DNA from: Amphritea sp.
GTDB lineage: Bacteria; Pseudomonadota; Gammaproteobacteria; Pseudomonadales; Nitrincolaceae
Direction of reading: 5' to 3'
NCBI GenBank assembly: GCA_024679635.1
Contig: JAIBDA010000011.1
Span: forward strand, 1-19,986
Length of the DNA: 19,986 nucleotides
Under the pieces are notes generated by a model. It had not been told where the DNA came from. It searched no databases and was given only the letters and a program-made list of their open reading frames with translations. A program made the position numbers and the translations under genes. Below are positions 1 to 8,311 of this stretch, piece by piece; within the stretch, counting starts at the first letter, position 1, and every line of letters begins with the position of its first letter.

Positions 1-517
1 CCTGATGATCACCACCATCGCTGCGAATATCAGCAATCAACAACCACAGTTTGCGTTCCATTACAGAGCGCCCTCTGGCTAACGTCAGCCCTTTAAGTGC
101 CAACTGTTCCGCCTGCAAATATTGACCCTGCTGACGGCGCAAATCCGCCAATTGCAGATAGACCTGTGGATCACGGGGGGCGATTCGCTGGGCGCGTTCA
201 AGACTGCTTTGCGCAGAACGATACTCGCCCTGCTTCTGCTGCTGACGGGCTCCGTCTAACAGCGCAATCACGGCTGGGTTTCTTTTAGTCACAGGTACTG
301 GGGCGGCCACTTCAGTGGTCACCACGGTAAACCCCTGACCGGTATCCACCGGTGTAGCGACGGCGGTGCCTTCGCTGGCATTACGATCAATCACCACCTC
401 GCCCCCTGCAACAGAACGATCTTCCACCGCTGGGTTCAGGTTGGCATTACCGCCGATACAACCACTCAGCAATGAGGTAAACACTAACCCCAGGCCTGTA
501 CTGATAACTTTATTCAT
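1..517 (-). CDS. TPR lipoprotein, LpoP-like (partial, C-terminus off the window)
   Basis: The visible 172 residues start with a lipoprotein signal peptide: a short basic start, a hydrophobic stretch, then the lipobox LLSGC with the lipidated cysteine at residue 20. A low-complexity linker rich in Ala, Val and Pro (about 21-78) follows. Two TPR-like helical units occupy about 81-147 (GEYRSAQ, APRDPQVYLQLADL and GQYLQAEQLALKGL are typical TPR positions). It starts 5 bases after the mrcB stop, so the two are almost certainly co-transcribed and probably translationally coupled. In Pseudomonas the PBP1B activator LpoP is a TPR outer-membrane lipoprotein, as I recall encoded beside the PBP1B gene, so activation of PBP1B at the outer membrane is the most likely role. 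That role is inferred from architecture and position; a generic TPR lipoprotein is the alternative. The stop codon lies beyond base 1. Confidence 0.8.
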   Translation of the reverse strand, partial: MNKVISTGLGLVFTSLLSGCIGGNANLNPAVEDRSVAGGEVVIDRNASEGTAVATPVDTGQGFTVVTTEVAAPVPVTKRNPAVIALLDGARQQQKQGEYRSAQSSLERAQRIAPRDPQVYLQLADLRRQQGQYLQAEQLALKGLTLARGRSVMERKLWLLIADIRSDGGDHQ

Positions 518-522
518 CTATA

Positions 523-2868
523 TTATTCCGATCTGAACCAGCGCTTGAACAAGTCAAGCGGATTGCTAACGATAGTATCACCACAACCGGATGACTCCTG
601 GGGTTCTGAACCTTTGATAAAGGGTAACTGCCGGGCACCTTCACAGCCCTCTCCAGATAGAAGTCCGGTCGCATCTTCGACCCAATGATACTCGATATCT
701 GCAGGTCTTTCCGCCATAAATGGCTGGGGGCGTGATTGCTTCATAAACTCAGTCCACACCCGCAAAGCACCACTACTGCCGGTCAACGGCAGGGGCTTGT
801 TATTATCCAGCCCCAACCAGACCACCGCCAGGCGATCACCGGCAAAGCCCGCAAACCAGCTGTCCCGCTGATCATTGGTGGTACCGGTCTTACCCGCCAC
901 AGTCAGATCCTGTGGTAAACGAGTATAAACGGAGCGGGCCGTTCCTTCAGTCACAACCTCCTGAAGCGCATACTGAATCAGATGCACCGGACCATCCGCT
1001 ACCGTCTGCATAATACTGAACGGATAACGGGACAGTTCCTCATTGTGACTATCGGTGACCATGCGTATCGCCCGCATCGGTACCTGAAAGCCATTCCCCG
1101 CGATGGTTTGATACAACTGTGCAACTTCCAGAGGCGACAGAGCAGTTGATCCAAGCAGCATCGATGGATACTCTTTAACATCGCGCTGCAGCCCCAGTCG
1201 TTTAAGCATATCGACCACTTTATCCGTACCAACCTCAAGCCCCAGGCGGGCAGTCGACTGATTGTATGAATGAGCTAGCGCACTGTGTAACGGCACCAGA
1301 CCATGACTACTGCGACCATAGTTTTTCGGTTGCCAGACGTCACCATTGGCCAGCTTCACCTCGATAGGCTCATCTTCGATGATCGAGGAGAGCGTATACC
1401 CCTCTTCCAACGCGGCCAGGTACACGGCGGGCTTAATCAAAGAACCCACCGGACGCCTGGCATCCAAAGCGCGGTTAAAGCCCTGGTAGCGGGTATTCCG
1501 CCCACCGACAATAGCCAGTACCTCACCACTCAGCGGATTACTTACCACGATACTGCCTTCCAATTCTTTAACCGGCTGGCCATAGCGTTTCTGCAGCCTG
1601 CCAACCACTTCTACCAGACTACGCTCGGCACGAATCTGCGCGATAGGGTCCAGTGTGGTGAATACCCGCAACCCTTCACTGTTAAGAGCTTCTTCCGGAT
1701 ATTCTTCCCGCAACTGGCGCTTTACCAGGTCCATGTAGGCAGGGTACGCGCCTTTCAACAGACTTTGCTGCTTCACCACACTCAAAGACTGCTTCTCAGC
1801 TTTGAGGCGTTCTGCCATGGTGATGTTACCTTGTTCCTCCAGCACCTTAAGCACCAGATTACGACGCTGAGTCGCGCGCTGCGGATGCCGCCGCGGATCA
1901 TAATAAGAGGGCCCTTTTACCATTGCGGCTAGTAATGCGACCTGGTGTAGCTTTAATTCCCGGATCGGTTGGGCAAAGAAATACTGGCTGGCCAAACCGA
2001 AACCATGGATTGCCCGGGCACCTTCCTGCCCCAGATAAACTTCATTCAAGTAAGCCTCTAGAATTTCGTCTTTGCTGTAGTGCAGGTCCAGCAGCATCGC
2101 CATCGGAATCTCTGCCAGCTTTCGGCTCAGCGAACGTTCAGAACTGAGGTAGAAGTTCTTAATCAGCTGCTGAGTCAGGGTACTGCCCCCCTGAACAAAT
2201 CGTTTCGCCTTCACATTGGCTACCATCGCCCGGGCGATTCCCCTGGGAGAGACGCCGTAATGGCTGTAATAGCTGCGGTCTTCAATCGCGATAAGCGCAT
2301 CAACCAGATACGGCGGCGCCTCCGATAACTGAATCAGATCCCGGTCTTCATTGTCTCTTGGATAGATTCCTCCAATCAGCGCCGGCTCTAGCCGCGCCAG
2401 CGATAATGATCGACCAGATTCATCGCGAATAGCACTCAGCTGCTCACCGCTGAACTCTATCAACAGCTTATGCGCATCTTCCGGGCCATCGGGAAAATCA
2501 AAGCCGCGGGTGTAGACCCGCGCTCGAGTGCTGGCCCATTCAGCGCTACCGGGTTGCGTGGCCCGGGCGGTAAATTGATAACCCAGCCCTTTTAATTCAA
2601 TTTTCAGATCTTCACGACTGAGATTTTGACCCGGAAAGAGCTCAAGCGGGCGGGCATAAACTTTGGCGGGTAGCGCCCAGCGCTTACCCTCAAATTTTGC
2701 TTTCACCTGAGCATCAAGATAGACCAGCCCAGCACCAGCAACGACCAGGACAACGAGTGTTAACTTGAGCAGTAATTTAAATAAACGCAGCTTCCATGAC
2801 GGCTTTTTCGGCTGTGTTTTGCGACTCTTTTGGGAACGGGATGAAGCTGCCCCTCTCTTTTTTGCCAT
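523..2868 (-). CDS. mrcB: Penicillin-binding protein 1B (bifunctional transglycosylase/transpeptidase)
   Basis: A class A PBP that polymerises lipid II into glycan strands and cross-links the peptides at the outer face of the inner membrane. The 781 residues begin with a basic cytoplasmic tail (1-30) and one membrane helix (about 31-51). A UB2H-like region follows (about 65-160), the docking site for Lpo activators in PBP1B proteins. The GT51 glycosyltransferase domain (about 165-345) carries the catalytic Glu196 in IEDRSYYSHYG, then GGSTLTQQL and EAYLNEVYLG. The transpeptidase domain has SLIK (Ser476, Lys479), SYN (534-536) and KTG (660-662). All catalytic motifs are present. Length and domain order fit PBP1B rather than PBP1A. 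The ATG at 2868 follows an AGAGGA with a rather long 13-base spacer. It is divergent from the kinase-fold gene at 2916, and the TPR lipoprotein gene follows directly. Confidence 0.97.
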   Translation of the reverse strand: MAKKRGAASSRSQKSRKTQPKKPSWKLRLFKLLLKLTLVVLVVAGAGLVYLDAQVKAKFEGKRWALPAKVYARPLELFPGQNLSREDLKIELKGLGYQFTARATQPGSAEWASTRARVYTRGFDFPDGPEDAHKLLIEFSGEQLSAIRDESGRSLSLARLEPALIGGIYPRDNEDRDLIQLSEAPPYLVDALIAIEDRSYYSHYGVSPRGIARAMVANVKAKRFVQGGSTLTQQLIKNFYLSSERSLSRKLAEIPMAMLLDLHYSKDEILEAYLNEVYLGQEGARAIHGFGLASQYFFAQPIRELKLHQVALLAAMVKGPSYYDPRRHPQRATQRRNLVLKVLEEQGNITMAERLKAEKQSLSVVKQQSLLKGAYPAYMDLVKRQLREEYPEEALNSEGLRVFTTLDPIAQIRAERSLVEVVGRLQKRYGQPVKELEGSIVVSNPLSGEVLAIVGGRNTRYQGFNRALDARRPVGSLIKPAVYLAALEEGYTLSSIIEDEPIEVKLANGDVWQPKNYGRSSHGLVPLHSALAHSYNQSTARLGLEVGTDKVVDMLKRLGLQRDVKEYPSMLLGSTALSPLEVAQLYQTIAGNGFQVPMRAIRMVTDSHNEELSRYPFSIMQTVADGPVHLIQYALQEVVTEGTARSVYTRLPQDLTVAGKTGTTNDQRDSWFAGFAGDRLAVVWLGLDNNKPLPLTGSSGALRVWTEFMKQSRPQPFMAERPADIEYHWVEDATGLLSGEGCEGARQLPFIKGSEPQESSGCGDTIVSNPLDLFKRWFRSE

Positions 2869-2876
2869 TGGCTACG

Positions 2877-2882
2877 TATAAT
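2877..2882 (+). promoter_or_regulatory. Possible -10 box for the APH/P-loop kinase gene
   Basis: A perfect TATAAT lies in the 47-base space between the divergent mrcB and kinase-fold starts. It would place transcription about 27 bases before the ATG at 2916. No convincing -35 is visible at 16-18 bases upstream, so this is only a candidate. Confidence 0.3.
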
Positions 2883-2915
2883 CCTCTGTTAAATCGGCAA
2901 CTACTTACAAAATTC

Positions 2916-4517
2916 ATGACTCAAGAACTGATCACAGCCCTGTCAAATCCAAACAATTATCCTCATCCGGTCACTGACATCCGGGTGATAGAGACGCATA
3001 TCTCCTGGGTGATTCTGACTGGCGAGATCGCTTACAAAATCAAAAAACCCGTAAACTTTGGATTTCTAGATTTTACCAGTCTGGAGAGTCGCAAACACTA
3101 CTGTAATGAAGAACTACGTCTAAATCAGCGGTTAGCACCCGATATTTATCAGCAGGTTGTCTCTATATGTGGTTCAGCGGAAAAACCCACCTTAACCGGT
3201 GGTGAATTAACCAAATCTGAACTAGTTGATAACGACAAGACTAATACCCAATTAAGCAATCCCGACGCTCCCTTCGAATATGCCGTACAGATGCGGCAGT
3301 TTGATGACTCCCTGCGGTTAGACCGCCTGTTACAGAAAAGTGCCCTAACACCGGAACATATTGACGAACTCAGTCAACAGATCGCGAACTTCCACCTTCA
3401 GGTACCCCATGCCAGCACCGATGGTCCCTGGGGAGAGCCTGAAACGATCTGGGGAGTAGTCAGTGATAACTTCCTCCACACCGGCGAACATCTGGACACT
3501 CTGGATGACTGGATGGAATTGCAGCAGCTGGCATACCAGATCAGCCAGCAGTTTCGCAGCCTGACACCAAAAATAGAACAGCGTAAGCGAGAAGGTAAGA
3601 TTCGCGAGTGCCATGGTGATCTGCATCTGGCTAATACGACTCTGCTGGAAAATCAGGTACGGCTGTTTGACTGTATCGAATTTAATCTTGAATTCCGCTG
3701 GATCGATACCATCTGTGACCTGGCATTCCTACTGATGGATCTGGAAGCCAATCAGCAACAACCGTTATCTCATCGCGCTCTGAATCGCTACCTGGAACTG
3801 ACCGGAGACTATGACGGCACTCAATTATTGAATTTTTATAAGGGCTATCGAGCGATGGTCCGGGCCAAAGTTGCAATGATCGGTGCCGAACGGGATCTGT
3901 TGGAATACCACCGCTATATCAAACTGGCCCTGAGTTACGCCAACAAACCGTCACCGGTACTATTCCTAATGCATGGAGTCTCCGGCAGCGGCAAAAGCTA
4001 TATCAGCCAGAAACTGTTGGAACGCAGTGGTGCCATCCGCATCCGTTCAGACATTGAACGTAAACGCTTGCACCGGGAGTCCAGCCTGAAAGGAGACAAC
4101 CTGGAACTCTATGGTCATGAGATGAATGTGCATACCTATAATCATCTCAAAGCCCTGACGCTAAAGCTGCTCAAAGCGGGCGAATCCGTTATCGTCGATG
4201 CCACGTTTATTCGGGAACGCACCCGCACCAGCTATATCCAGATGGCGGGAAAGCTCGGCATCGGCATTCGCATCATCTCCTGCAGCTGTAATCAGACGCT
4301 AATGGAGCAACGCCTCGTACGGCGACAGCAGGAAGGCACTGACCCGTCAGATGCGAATGTTGAGATCATGCAACAGCAGCAGGATAGCAAACAGCCTTTA
4401 ACTAAAGCGGAACAACCTTTCTGCTACAAAGTGAATACCAACGCAGCAGAACCTATCGAAAGCCTCTGTGAGCTGATCAGACAGGATCCGCAGATAACCC
4501 TGCCCTTAAGTAATTAA
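2916..4517 (+). CDS. Two-domain protein: APH-like kinase fold fused to P-loop kinase
   Basis: The 533 residues combine two phosphotransfer folds. The N-terminal half (about 20-340) resembles the aminoglycoside phosphotransferase/choline kinase fold, with the catalytic-loop motif HGDLHLAN (233-240) followed by FDCIEFN (251-257), which resembles the metal-binding aspartate segment. The C-terminal part (about 347-525) is a P-loop kinase with Walker A GVSGSGKS (354-361), a conserved RSDIERKRL (377-385) and VIVDATF (425-431). This matches the COG2187-COG0645 type of fused protein common in proteobacteria, whose substrate is unknown as far as I know. The reading frame is open back to 2796, but that overlaps the mrcB coding start; the ATG at 2916 gives the N-terminus expected for the family. 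It has no clear Shine-Dalgarno. An antibiotic-resistance role should not be assumed. Confidence 0.88.
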   Translation: MTQELITALSNPNNYPHPVTDIRVIETHISWVILTGEIAYKIKKPVNFGFLDFTSLESRKHYCNEELRLNQRLAPDIYQQVVSICGSAEKPTLTGGELTKSELVDNDKTNTQLSNPDAPFEYAVQMRQFDDSLRLDRLLQKSALTPEHIDELSQQIANFHLQVPHASTDGPWGEPETIWGVVSDNFLHTGEHLDTLDDWMELQQLAYQISQQFRSLTPKIEQRKREGKIRECHGDLHLANTTLLENQVRLFDCIEFNLEFRWIDTICDLAFLLMDLEANQQQPLSHRALNRYLELTGDYDGTQLLNFYKGYRAMVRAKVAMIGAERDLLEYHRYIKLALSYANKPSPVLFLMHGVSGSGKSYISQKLLERSGAIRIRSDIERKRLHRESSLKGDNLELYGHEMNVHTYNHLKALTLKLLKAGESVIVDATFIRERTRTSYIQMAGKLGIGIRIISCSCNQTLMEQRLVRRQQEGTDPSDANVEIMQQQQDSKQPLTKAEQPFCYKVNTNAAEPIESLCELIRQDPQITLPLSN

Positions 4518-4541
4518 GACTAAGGCTGATACCCAGCCCCT

Positions 4542-5306
4542 TTACTTATAACCCTCACTTATAAAAAAGAGACCTGACTCAGCTTCCACTTTTCGTACCG
4601 ATACCTGGTACAGATCGCTGAGAGATGTTTCAGTCATCACCTCATCTACCGACCCTGAAGCCAACATCTGTCCGTTCTGCAGCAAAACAATCTGGTCTGC
4701 CAGCTGCGCCGCTAAATTCAGATCGTGCAGCACACAACAAACCGCTACTCCGTTAATCGCGACTTCTCGGATATGTTGCAACAGCAGCTGCTGATATCTC
4801 AGATCCATCTCGCTGACCGGCTCATCCAGCAGTAATATCCGACACTGATCACCCACCTGCGCCATCACCCGGGCAACCTGAACCCGCTGCTGCTCGCCAC
4901 CGGACAGTGATGTATATTGACGCTGAGCCAGCGAATCCAGTTCAAACTGCGTTAGGTAATCATTCACCCGCTCAGCCGTAGCGATAGAATCCAGCTGTAA
5001 CGGATAGCAGCCCAGGGCGACTACTTCATCAACCCGAAAAGGGAAGTTCAATGGCTGCTGCTGGGTATACATCGCCAGATAGAGCGCCCTTAATTGTGGA
5101 TCGAGCCCTGAAACAGGCCGTTCTTCTAATAACACAGAGCCACTATCTGGCGAGTGCAATCCAGACAGCAAACCTAATAAACTGGACTTACCCGCCCCGT
5201 TAGGGCCCAACAGTACCGTCACCTCCCCCGGAATTAGCTGCAAGCTAATATCCTGCAGCAACGATTTACCATTTCGACTCAGGCTCAGATGATTGGCGGT
5301 TAGCAT
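4542..5306 (-). CDS. hmuV: Heme ABC transporter ATP-binding protein
   Basis: The ATPase subunit of a type II importer, likely for heme. The 254 residues contain Walker A GPNGAGKS (34-41), a Q-loop region TQQQ (81-84), the signature LSGGEQQ (134-140), Walker B ILLLDEP (157-163) and the switch histidine His194 in VLHDLN. The segment LNFPFRVDEVVALG (86-99) is typical of HmuV proteins and favours heme over vitamin B12 or siderophore, although FecE/BtuD-type substrates remain possible. Its ATG overlaps the end of hmuU by 7 bases, which implies translational coupling. It is the last gene of the tonB-hmuU-hmuV operon and converges on the kinase-fold gene with 24 bases between them. Confidence 0.9.
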   Translation of the reverse strand: MLTANHLSLSRNGKSLLQDISLQLIPGEVTVLLGPNGAGKSSLLGLLSGLHSPDSGSVLLEERPVSGLDPQLRALYLAMYTQQQPLNFPFRVDEVVALGCYPLQLDSIATAERVNDYLTQFELDSLAQRQYTSLSGGEQQRVQVARVMAQVGDQCRILLLDEPVSEMDLRYQQLLLQHIREVAINGVAVCCVLHDLNLAAQLADQIVLLQNGQMLASGSVDEVMTETSLSDLYQVSVRKVEAESGLFFISEGYK

Positions 5307-6289
5307 ATGCCTGACTCCTGCTTACGCCGGGTCAGCAGTAAGAGAAAAAATGGACCGCCCACCAGCGCTGTAACTATCCCCACCGGCAGCTCAGCCGGAG
5401 AGACTAGTAGACGAGAAAGAATATCGGCTACCGTCAGCAATACGGCCCCCAATAAGCCGGATAATAGCAACAGTCGCCGGTTATCCGGGCCCGTCATCAG
5501 GCGCACCAGATGCGGCACCACCAGTCCGACAAAGCCAATAATGCCGGTCAGCGCTACTACCGCACCAACACCCAGCGCAATTAACAGAATGATCACTCGC
5601 TTACAGCGCACCACATCTAGCCCTAACAAGCTCGCTTGTTGCTCTCCCAGCAGCAACAGATTCAACTTCTGACCGTAGCGAGGCAGTAGCCATAAAACCG
5701 GCAGCGCAGCCACCAGCAACACCAGCAAATCCTGCCAGCGACTGTGATTCAGACTACCTAACAACCAGAAGCTCAGCTGGCGCAATTCATTGTCTGCGGC
5801 AAAGTACTTCAATCCGCCAAGCCCGGCGAGCGCTATCGCATTGATCGCAATACCACAGAGCAACATATTAGTGACTGAAACGCCCTGTAGGGTGACGGCC
5901 AGGCGGGACACCAGCAAAGTCGTTAACACCCCGCCGACAAAAGCAGCCAGGGGCAATAACAGGCCACCCAACAAAGCCAATGAACTACCCAACAACACCA
6001 TAACAATGCCCGCACTCAGGGCCGCACCCGCAGAGATACCAATCAGGCCGGGGTCTGCCAGAGGATTTCTAAAGAGTGATTGCGCTGCCGCACCGGTCAT
6101 TGCCAGCACCGCACCGGCTAACAACGTCAGCAGTAAACGAGGCACCCGTAGCTGCCAGAACACCTGACTGGCAACCGAATTATCAAAAATCGACGTCAGA
6201 TCAAGTGAAACCGGGCCAGTGATGAGCGACAAGATCATCACCAACGGCAGTGAAAGCCAAAAGATTAACGATATTTTTGTTTTATTCAT
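5300..6289 (-). CDS. hmuU: Heme/iron ABC transporter permease, FecCD family
   Basis: An inner-membrane permease of 329 residues, hydrophobic throughout, with the roughly nine to ten helices expected of FecCD/BtuC proteins. Family landmarks are LRVPRLLLTLLAGA (47-60), the strongly conserved FRNPLADPGLIGISAGAA (73-90), and, towards the C-terminus, TGIIGFVGLVVPHLVR and PAELPVGIVTALVGGPFF. The start overlaps the tonB stop by one base (TGATG). It pairs with the HmuV-like ATPase downstream, so heme is the best substrate guess; a siderophore or B12 cannot be excluded from the permease alone. No periplasmic binding protein (HmuT) lies in this window and must be elsewhere or to be shared with another system. 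Confidence 0.88.
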   Translation of the reverse strand: MNKTKISLIFWLSLPLVMILSLITGPVSLDLTSIFDNSVASQVFWQLRVPRLLLTLLAGAVLAMTGAAAQSLFRNPLADPGLIGISAGAALSAGIVMVLLGSSLALLGGLLLPLAAFVGGVLTTLLVSRLAVTLQGVSVTNMLLCGIAINAIALAGLGGLKYFAADNELRQLSFWLLGSLNHSRWQDLLVLLVAALPVLWLLPRYGQKLNLLLLGEQQASLLGLDVVRCKRVIILLIALGVGAVVALTGIIGFVGLVVPHLVRLMTGPDNRRLLLLSGLLGAVLLTVADILSRLLVSPAELPVGIVTALVGGPFFLLLLTRRKQESGIC

Positions 6290-7128
6290 CAGTGCTGTTC
6301 CAGAACAAAATCAACCGGGATACGAACATAGGAAGCGACCGCGATACCATTAGCCTGAGCCGGCACAAACTGCCACTGCTGCACGGCCTTGCGGGCTGCC
6401 TGATCCAGCAACTGCGAGCCCGAACTCTGTTCTATAAGCAAATTATGGACATCACCGGCCGGGCCAATATCTGCCCGCAACACCACTTGGCCCTCAATAC
6501 CACGTTTACGGGCTAAACGGGGGTATTTAGGTGGCTGTGGTGGAATACGAAACACTGGATTCGACTGATACAAAGGGGCTACCCGAATAGCCTCAGGCGC
6601 GGAAACGGCCTGCTGCGCTGTTGCGACAAGTACCTCTGCAGGCTCTTCTGTAAACACTTGGGGCAACTTCCTTTGAACCAAACGCCCTGACTCCGACAAA
6701 GAGGAATCTTCTGCCCTCCCCTTGTTCACCTTAATCCCATTAATGTTGTGAATCTCTTTGGGCGCTTGTGAAGCCGTGACCGTTTTCAAAAGAGCCGGGG
6801 TAACGGGATGGTATTCAGAAGAGTCCGACACAGAAGCTCCTGACTGAGGGCGCTCTGATTTTAAAGGTCTTAAGACTGATGATTCTGATTTTTCGGGCTC
6901 TTGCATCGTAGGCACCGATTCCACATTGTCCGATATCTTTTCAATGACTTTACCGACATCAGAACGGCTCGCCGTTACTCTGATCGCCAGGCTTTGCCCG
7001 CTTAGTTTTGGCGACTCTTCATCATTCAGCCAGCCACCACCGATCAGCGTCAGATGCACGGCCCCTGACAGAAAGATGGCTATTATAAATATGCGCAACT
7101 CCAGAAGAGTTGCCAGCAGGCTGTTCAC
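6289..7128 (-). CDS. TonB-family energy transducer
   Basis: A 279-residue inner-membrane-anchored periplasmic protein that would pass proton-motive-force energy to outer-membrane receptors. One N-terminal membrane helix (about 12-30) includes AVHLTLI, a TonB-like His in the helix. A long Ser/Glu-rich linker (about 35-190) contains little of the usual Pro-Lys repeat. The TonB C-terminal domain (about 197-276) includes PPKYPRLARKRGIEGQVVL and AVQQWQFVPA. The start is a GTG at 7128: an in-frame stop lies 18 bases upstream and no internal Met occurs before the membrane helix. The gene leads the operon with hmuU and hmuV, so it is probably dedicated to the same uptake system. ExbB/ExbD partners are not visible here. 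Confidence 0.85.
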   Translation of the reverse strand: MNSLLATLLELRIFIIAIFLSGAVHLTLIGGGWLNDEESPKLSGQSLAIRVTASRSDVGKVIEKISDNVESVPTMQEPEKSESSVLRPLKSERPQSGASVSDSSEYHPVTPALLKTVTASQAPKEIHNINGIKVNKGRAEDSSLSESGRLVQRKLPQVFTEEPAEVLVATAQQAVSAPEAIRVAPLYQSNPVFRIPPQPPKYPRLARKRGIEGQVVLRADIGPAGDVHNLLIEQSSGSQLLDQAARKAVQQWQFVPAQANGIAVASYVRIPVDFVLEQH

Positions 7129-7194
7129 AAGTTCAAATCGCTTTTATTTGTAAAAGTATGTGTAAGGTATGCAAAGTAACAAAAGATGGCGATT

Positions 7195-7222
7195 ATAATA
7201 GCAGCATCAGCCAGACTGTCTG
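7195..7222 (-). promoter_or_regulatory. Candidate sigma-70 promoter for tonB-hmuUV with overlapping palindrome
   Basis: On the minus strand an extended -10 TGCTATTAT (TATTAT at 7200-7195) is preceded at 16 bases by CAGACA (7222-7217), which matches four of six -35 bases. The -35 sits inside a perfect 11-base palindrome, CAGACTGTCTG on the plus strand (7212-7222), which could be an operator. No good match to the classical Fur box was seen, although iron control would be expected. Confidence 0.4.
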
Positions 7223-7256
7223 ATATTTTCTCATGGAACTATTAAGCGGATTCACT

Positions 7257-7583
7257 ATGACCACTGCCACTCTGTTATGTCAGCTAAGCGAATTGCCAGA
7301 GCACGGAGCCAAAGGATTTGACCTTGAGCAACGCAAGCTGTTTGCCGTAAAACGTCAAGGAGAGGTTTTTCTTTACGAGAACCATTGTCCACACCAGGGA
7401 ATTCCGCTGGAGTGGATGCCGGATATTTTTCTTGATGCTGAAAAACAGTTTATCCAGTGTTCCACCCATGGAGCATTGTTCACTATCGATCAGGGACTGT
7501 GCATTGCCGGCCCCTGCGTCGGCGCAAAGCTGCAAACGATAGCCTTCGAGATCATTGATGGGGCCATCTGCATTCAGCACTAA
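7257..7583 (+). CDS. Small Rieske [2Fe-2S] ferredoxin-like protein
   Basis: A 108-residue soluble protein consisting of little more than a Rieske fold. The two cluster-binding motifs are Cys44-Pro-His46 within CPHQG and Cys68-Ser-Thr-His71 within CSTHG, spaced as in NirD/ferredoxin-type Rieske proteins. It has no signal peptide or membrane anchor, so it is probably a cytoplasmic electron carrier or regulatory subunit; the partner enzyme is unknown. The ATG at 7257 is preferred because AAGCGGA lies just upstream; an in-frame ATG at 7233 lacks any Shine-Dalgarno. It is divergent from the tonB operon and convergent with sfsA. An extra Cys87 in the GPC segment lies near the second cluster motif. 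Confidence 0.85.
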   Translation: MTTATLLCQLSELPEHGAKGFDLEQRKLFAVKRQGEVFLYENHCPHQGIPLEWMPDIFLDAEKQFIQCSTHGALFTIDQGLCIAGPCVGAKLQTIAFEIIDGAICIQH

Positions 7584-7606
7584 TCAAGCGCCAGAACCGG
7601 TCAAAC

Positions 7607-8311
7607 TTAGAAAAGAATCGGTAGTGAGTGACTGATAGTCACCTCCTGTGGGGTAATTTTTGCACCGTACGCATAGACCTCCACCCCAGCCGAGATAGCT
7701 TCCCGCAACAGCTGGCCATATTTGGGATCGATATGATCTGCAGGACGCACCTGTTCAATACCGGTGTGGGGAACACAAAATATCAAAACCGACCGATATC
7801 CCTGCTCTACCATCAGCATCAATTCTCGCAGATGTTTAGCCCCCCGGGTTGTTACTGCATCGGGAAAAGCGCCAAGACCTTGTTGCTCTAACAACGTGAC
7901 ATTCTTGATCTCCACATAACAAGATGGGCGTTGAGCATCCTCCAGAAACAGGTCGATACGGCTATTTTCATCACCATACTTCACCTCCTGCCGGATCGTT
8001 TCATAGCCCTGAAGTTCGTCAATCACACCGGCTTCTATCGCCTCTTTGATCAGCGCATTAGCTCGACCGGTATTAATACAGGCCCAAAACCGGCCTTCAA
8101 CTCGAACCAGCTCCCAACCAAACAAATATTTTCGCTTTGGGTTTCCTGAGTCCTTTATCCAGACTTCACTACCCGGGTCAGCACAGTTCTTCATCGAACC
8201 CGTATTTGGGCAGTGAACTGTCAGTTGACTCCCATCATCCAACACAACGTCCGCCAGAAATCGTTTATAGCGCTTAATCAGTTTCCCCTGCTGCATATTT
8301 TCCAGCTTCAT
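7607..8311 (-). CDS. sfsA: DNA/sugar fermentation stimulation protein A
   Basis: The 234 residues equal the E. coli SfsA length, with long conserved blocks: RYKRFLADV (14-22), HCPNTGSM (33-40), the EVKYG and SRID segment (109-120), and FPDAVT with RGAKHLREL. Asp120 and the Glu134-x-Lys136 motif (EIK) give a PD-(D/E)xK nuclease-like arrangement. E. coli SfsA was described as a DNA-binding regulator linked to maltose metabolism, but its true function remains unsettled. The start overlaps the upstream aminotransferase stop by 4 bases (ATGA), so the two genes form an operon. sfsA lies near dksA in many gammaproteobacteria, and here the aminotransferase sits between them. Confidence 0.95.
   Translation of the reverse strand: MKLENMQQGKLIKRYKRFLADVVLDDGSQLTVHCPNTGSMKNCADPGSEVWIKDSGNPKRKYLFGWELVRVEGRFWACINTGRANALIKEAIEAGVIDELQGYETIRQEVKYGDENSRIDLFLEDAQRPSCYVEIKNVTLLEQQGLGAFPDAVTTRGAKHLRELMLMVEQGYRSVLIFCVPHTGIEQVRPADHIDPKYGQLLREAISAGVEVYAYGAKITPQEVTISHSLPILF

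Noticed and set aside
2796..2915. N-terminal extension of the kinase-fold gene
   Set aside because: It would overlap the mrcB coding start by 73 bases and precedes the natural family start at 2916.
2916..4517. Aminoglycoside resistance gene
   Set aside because: The APH-like fold is shared by many housekeeping kinases. Fusion to a P-loop kinase and location in core DNA argue against resistance.
7129..7256. Fur box upstream of tonB-hmuUV
   Set aside because: Searched by eye for the GATAATGATAATCATTATC pattern; only fragments are present, so no Fur site is claimed.
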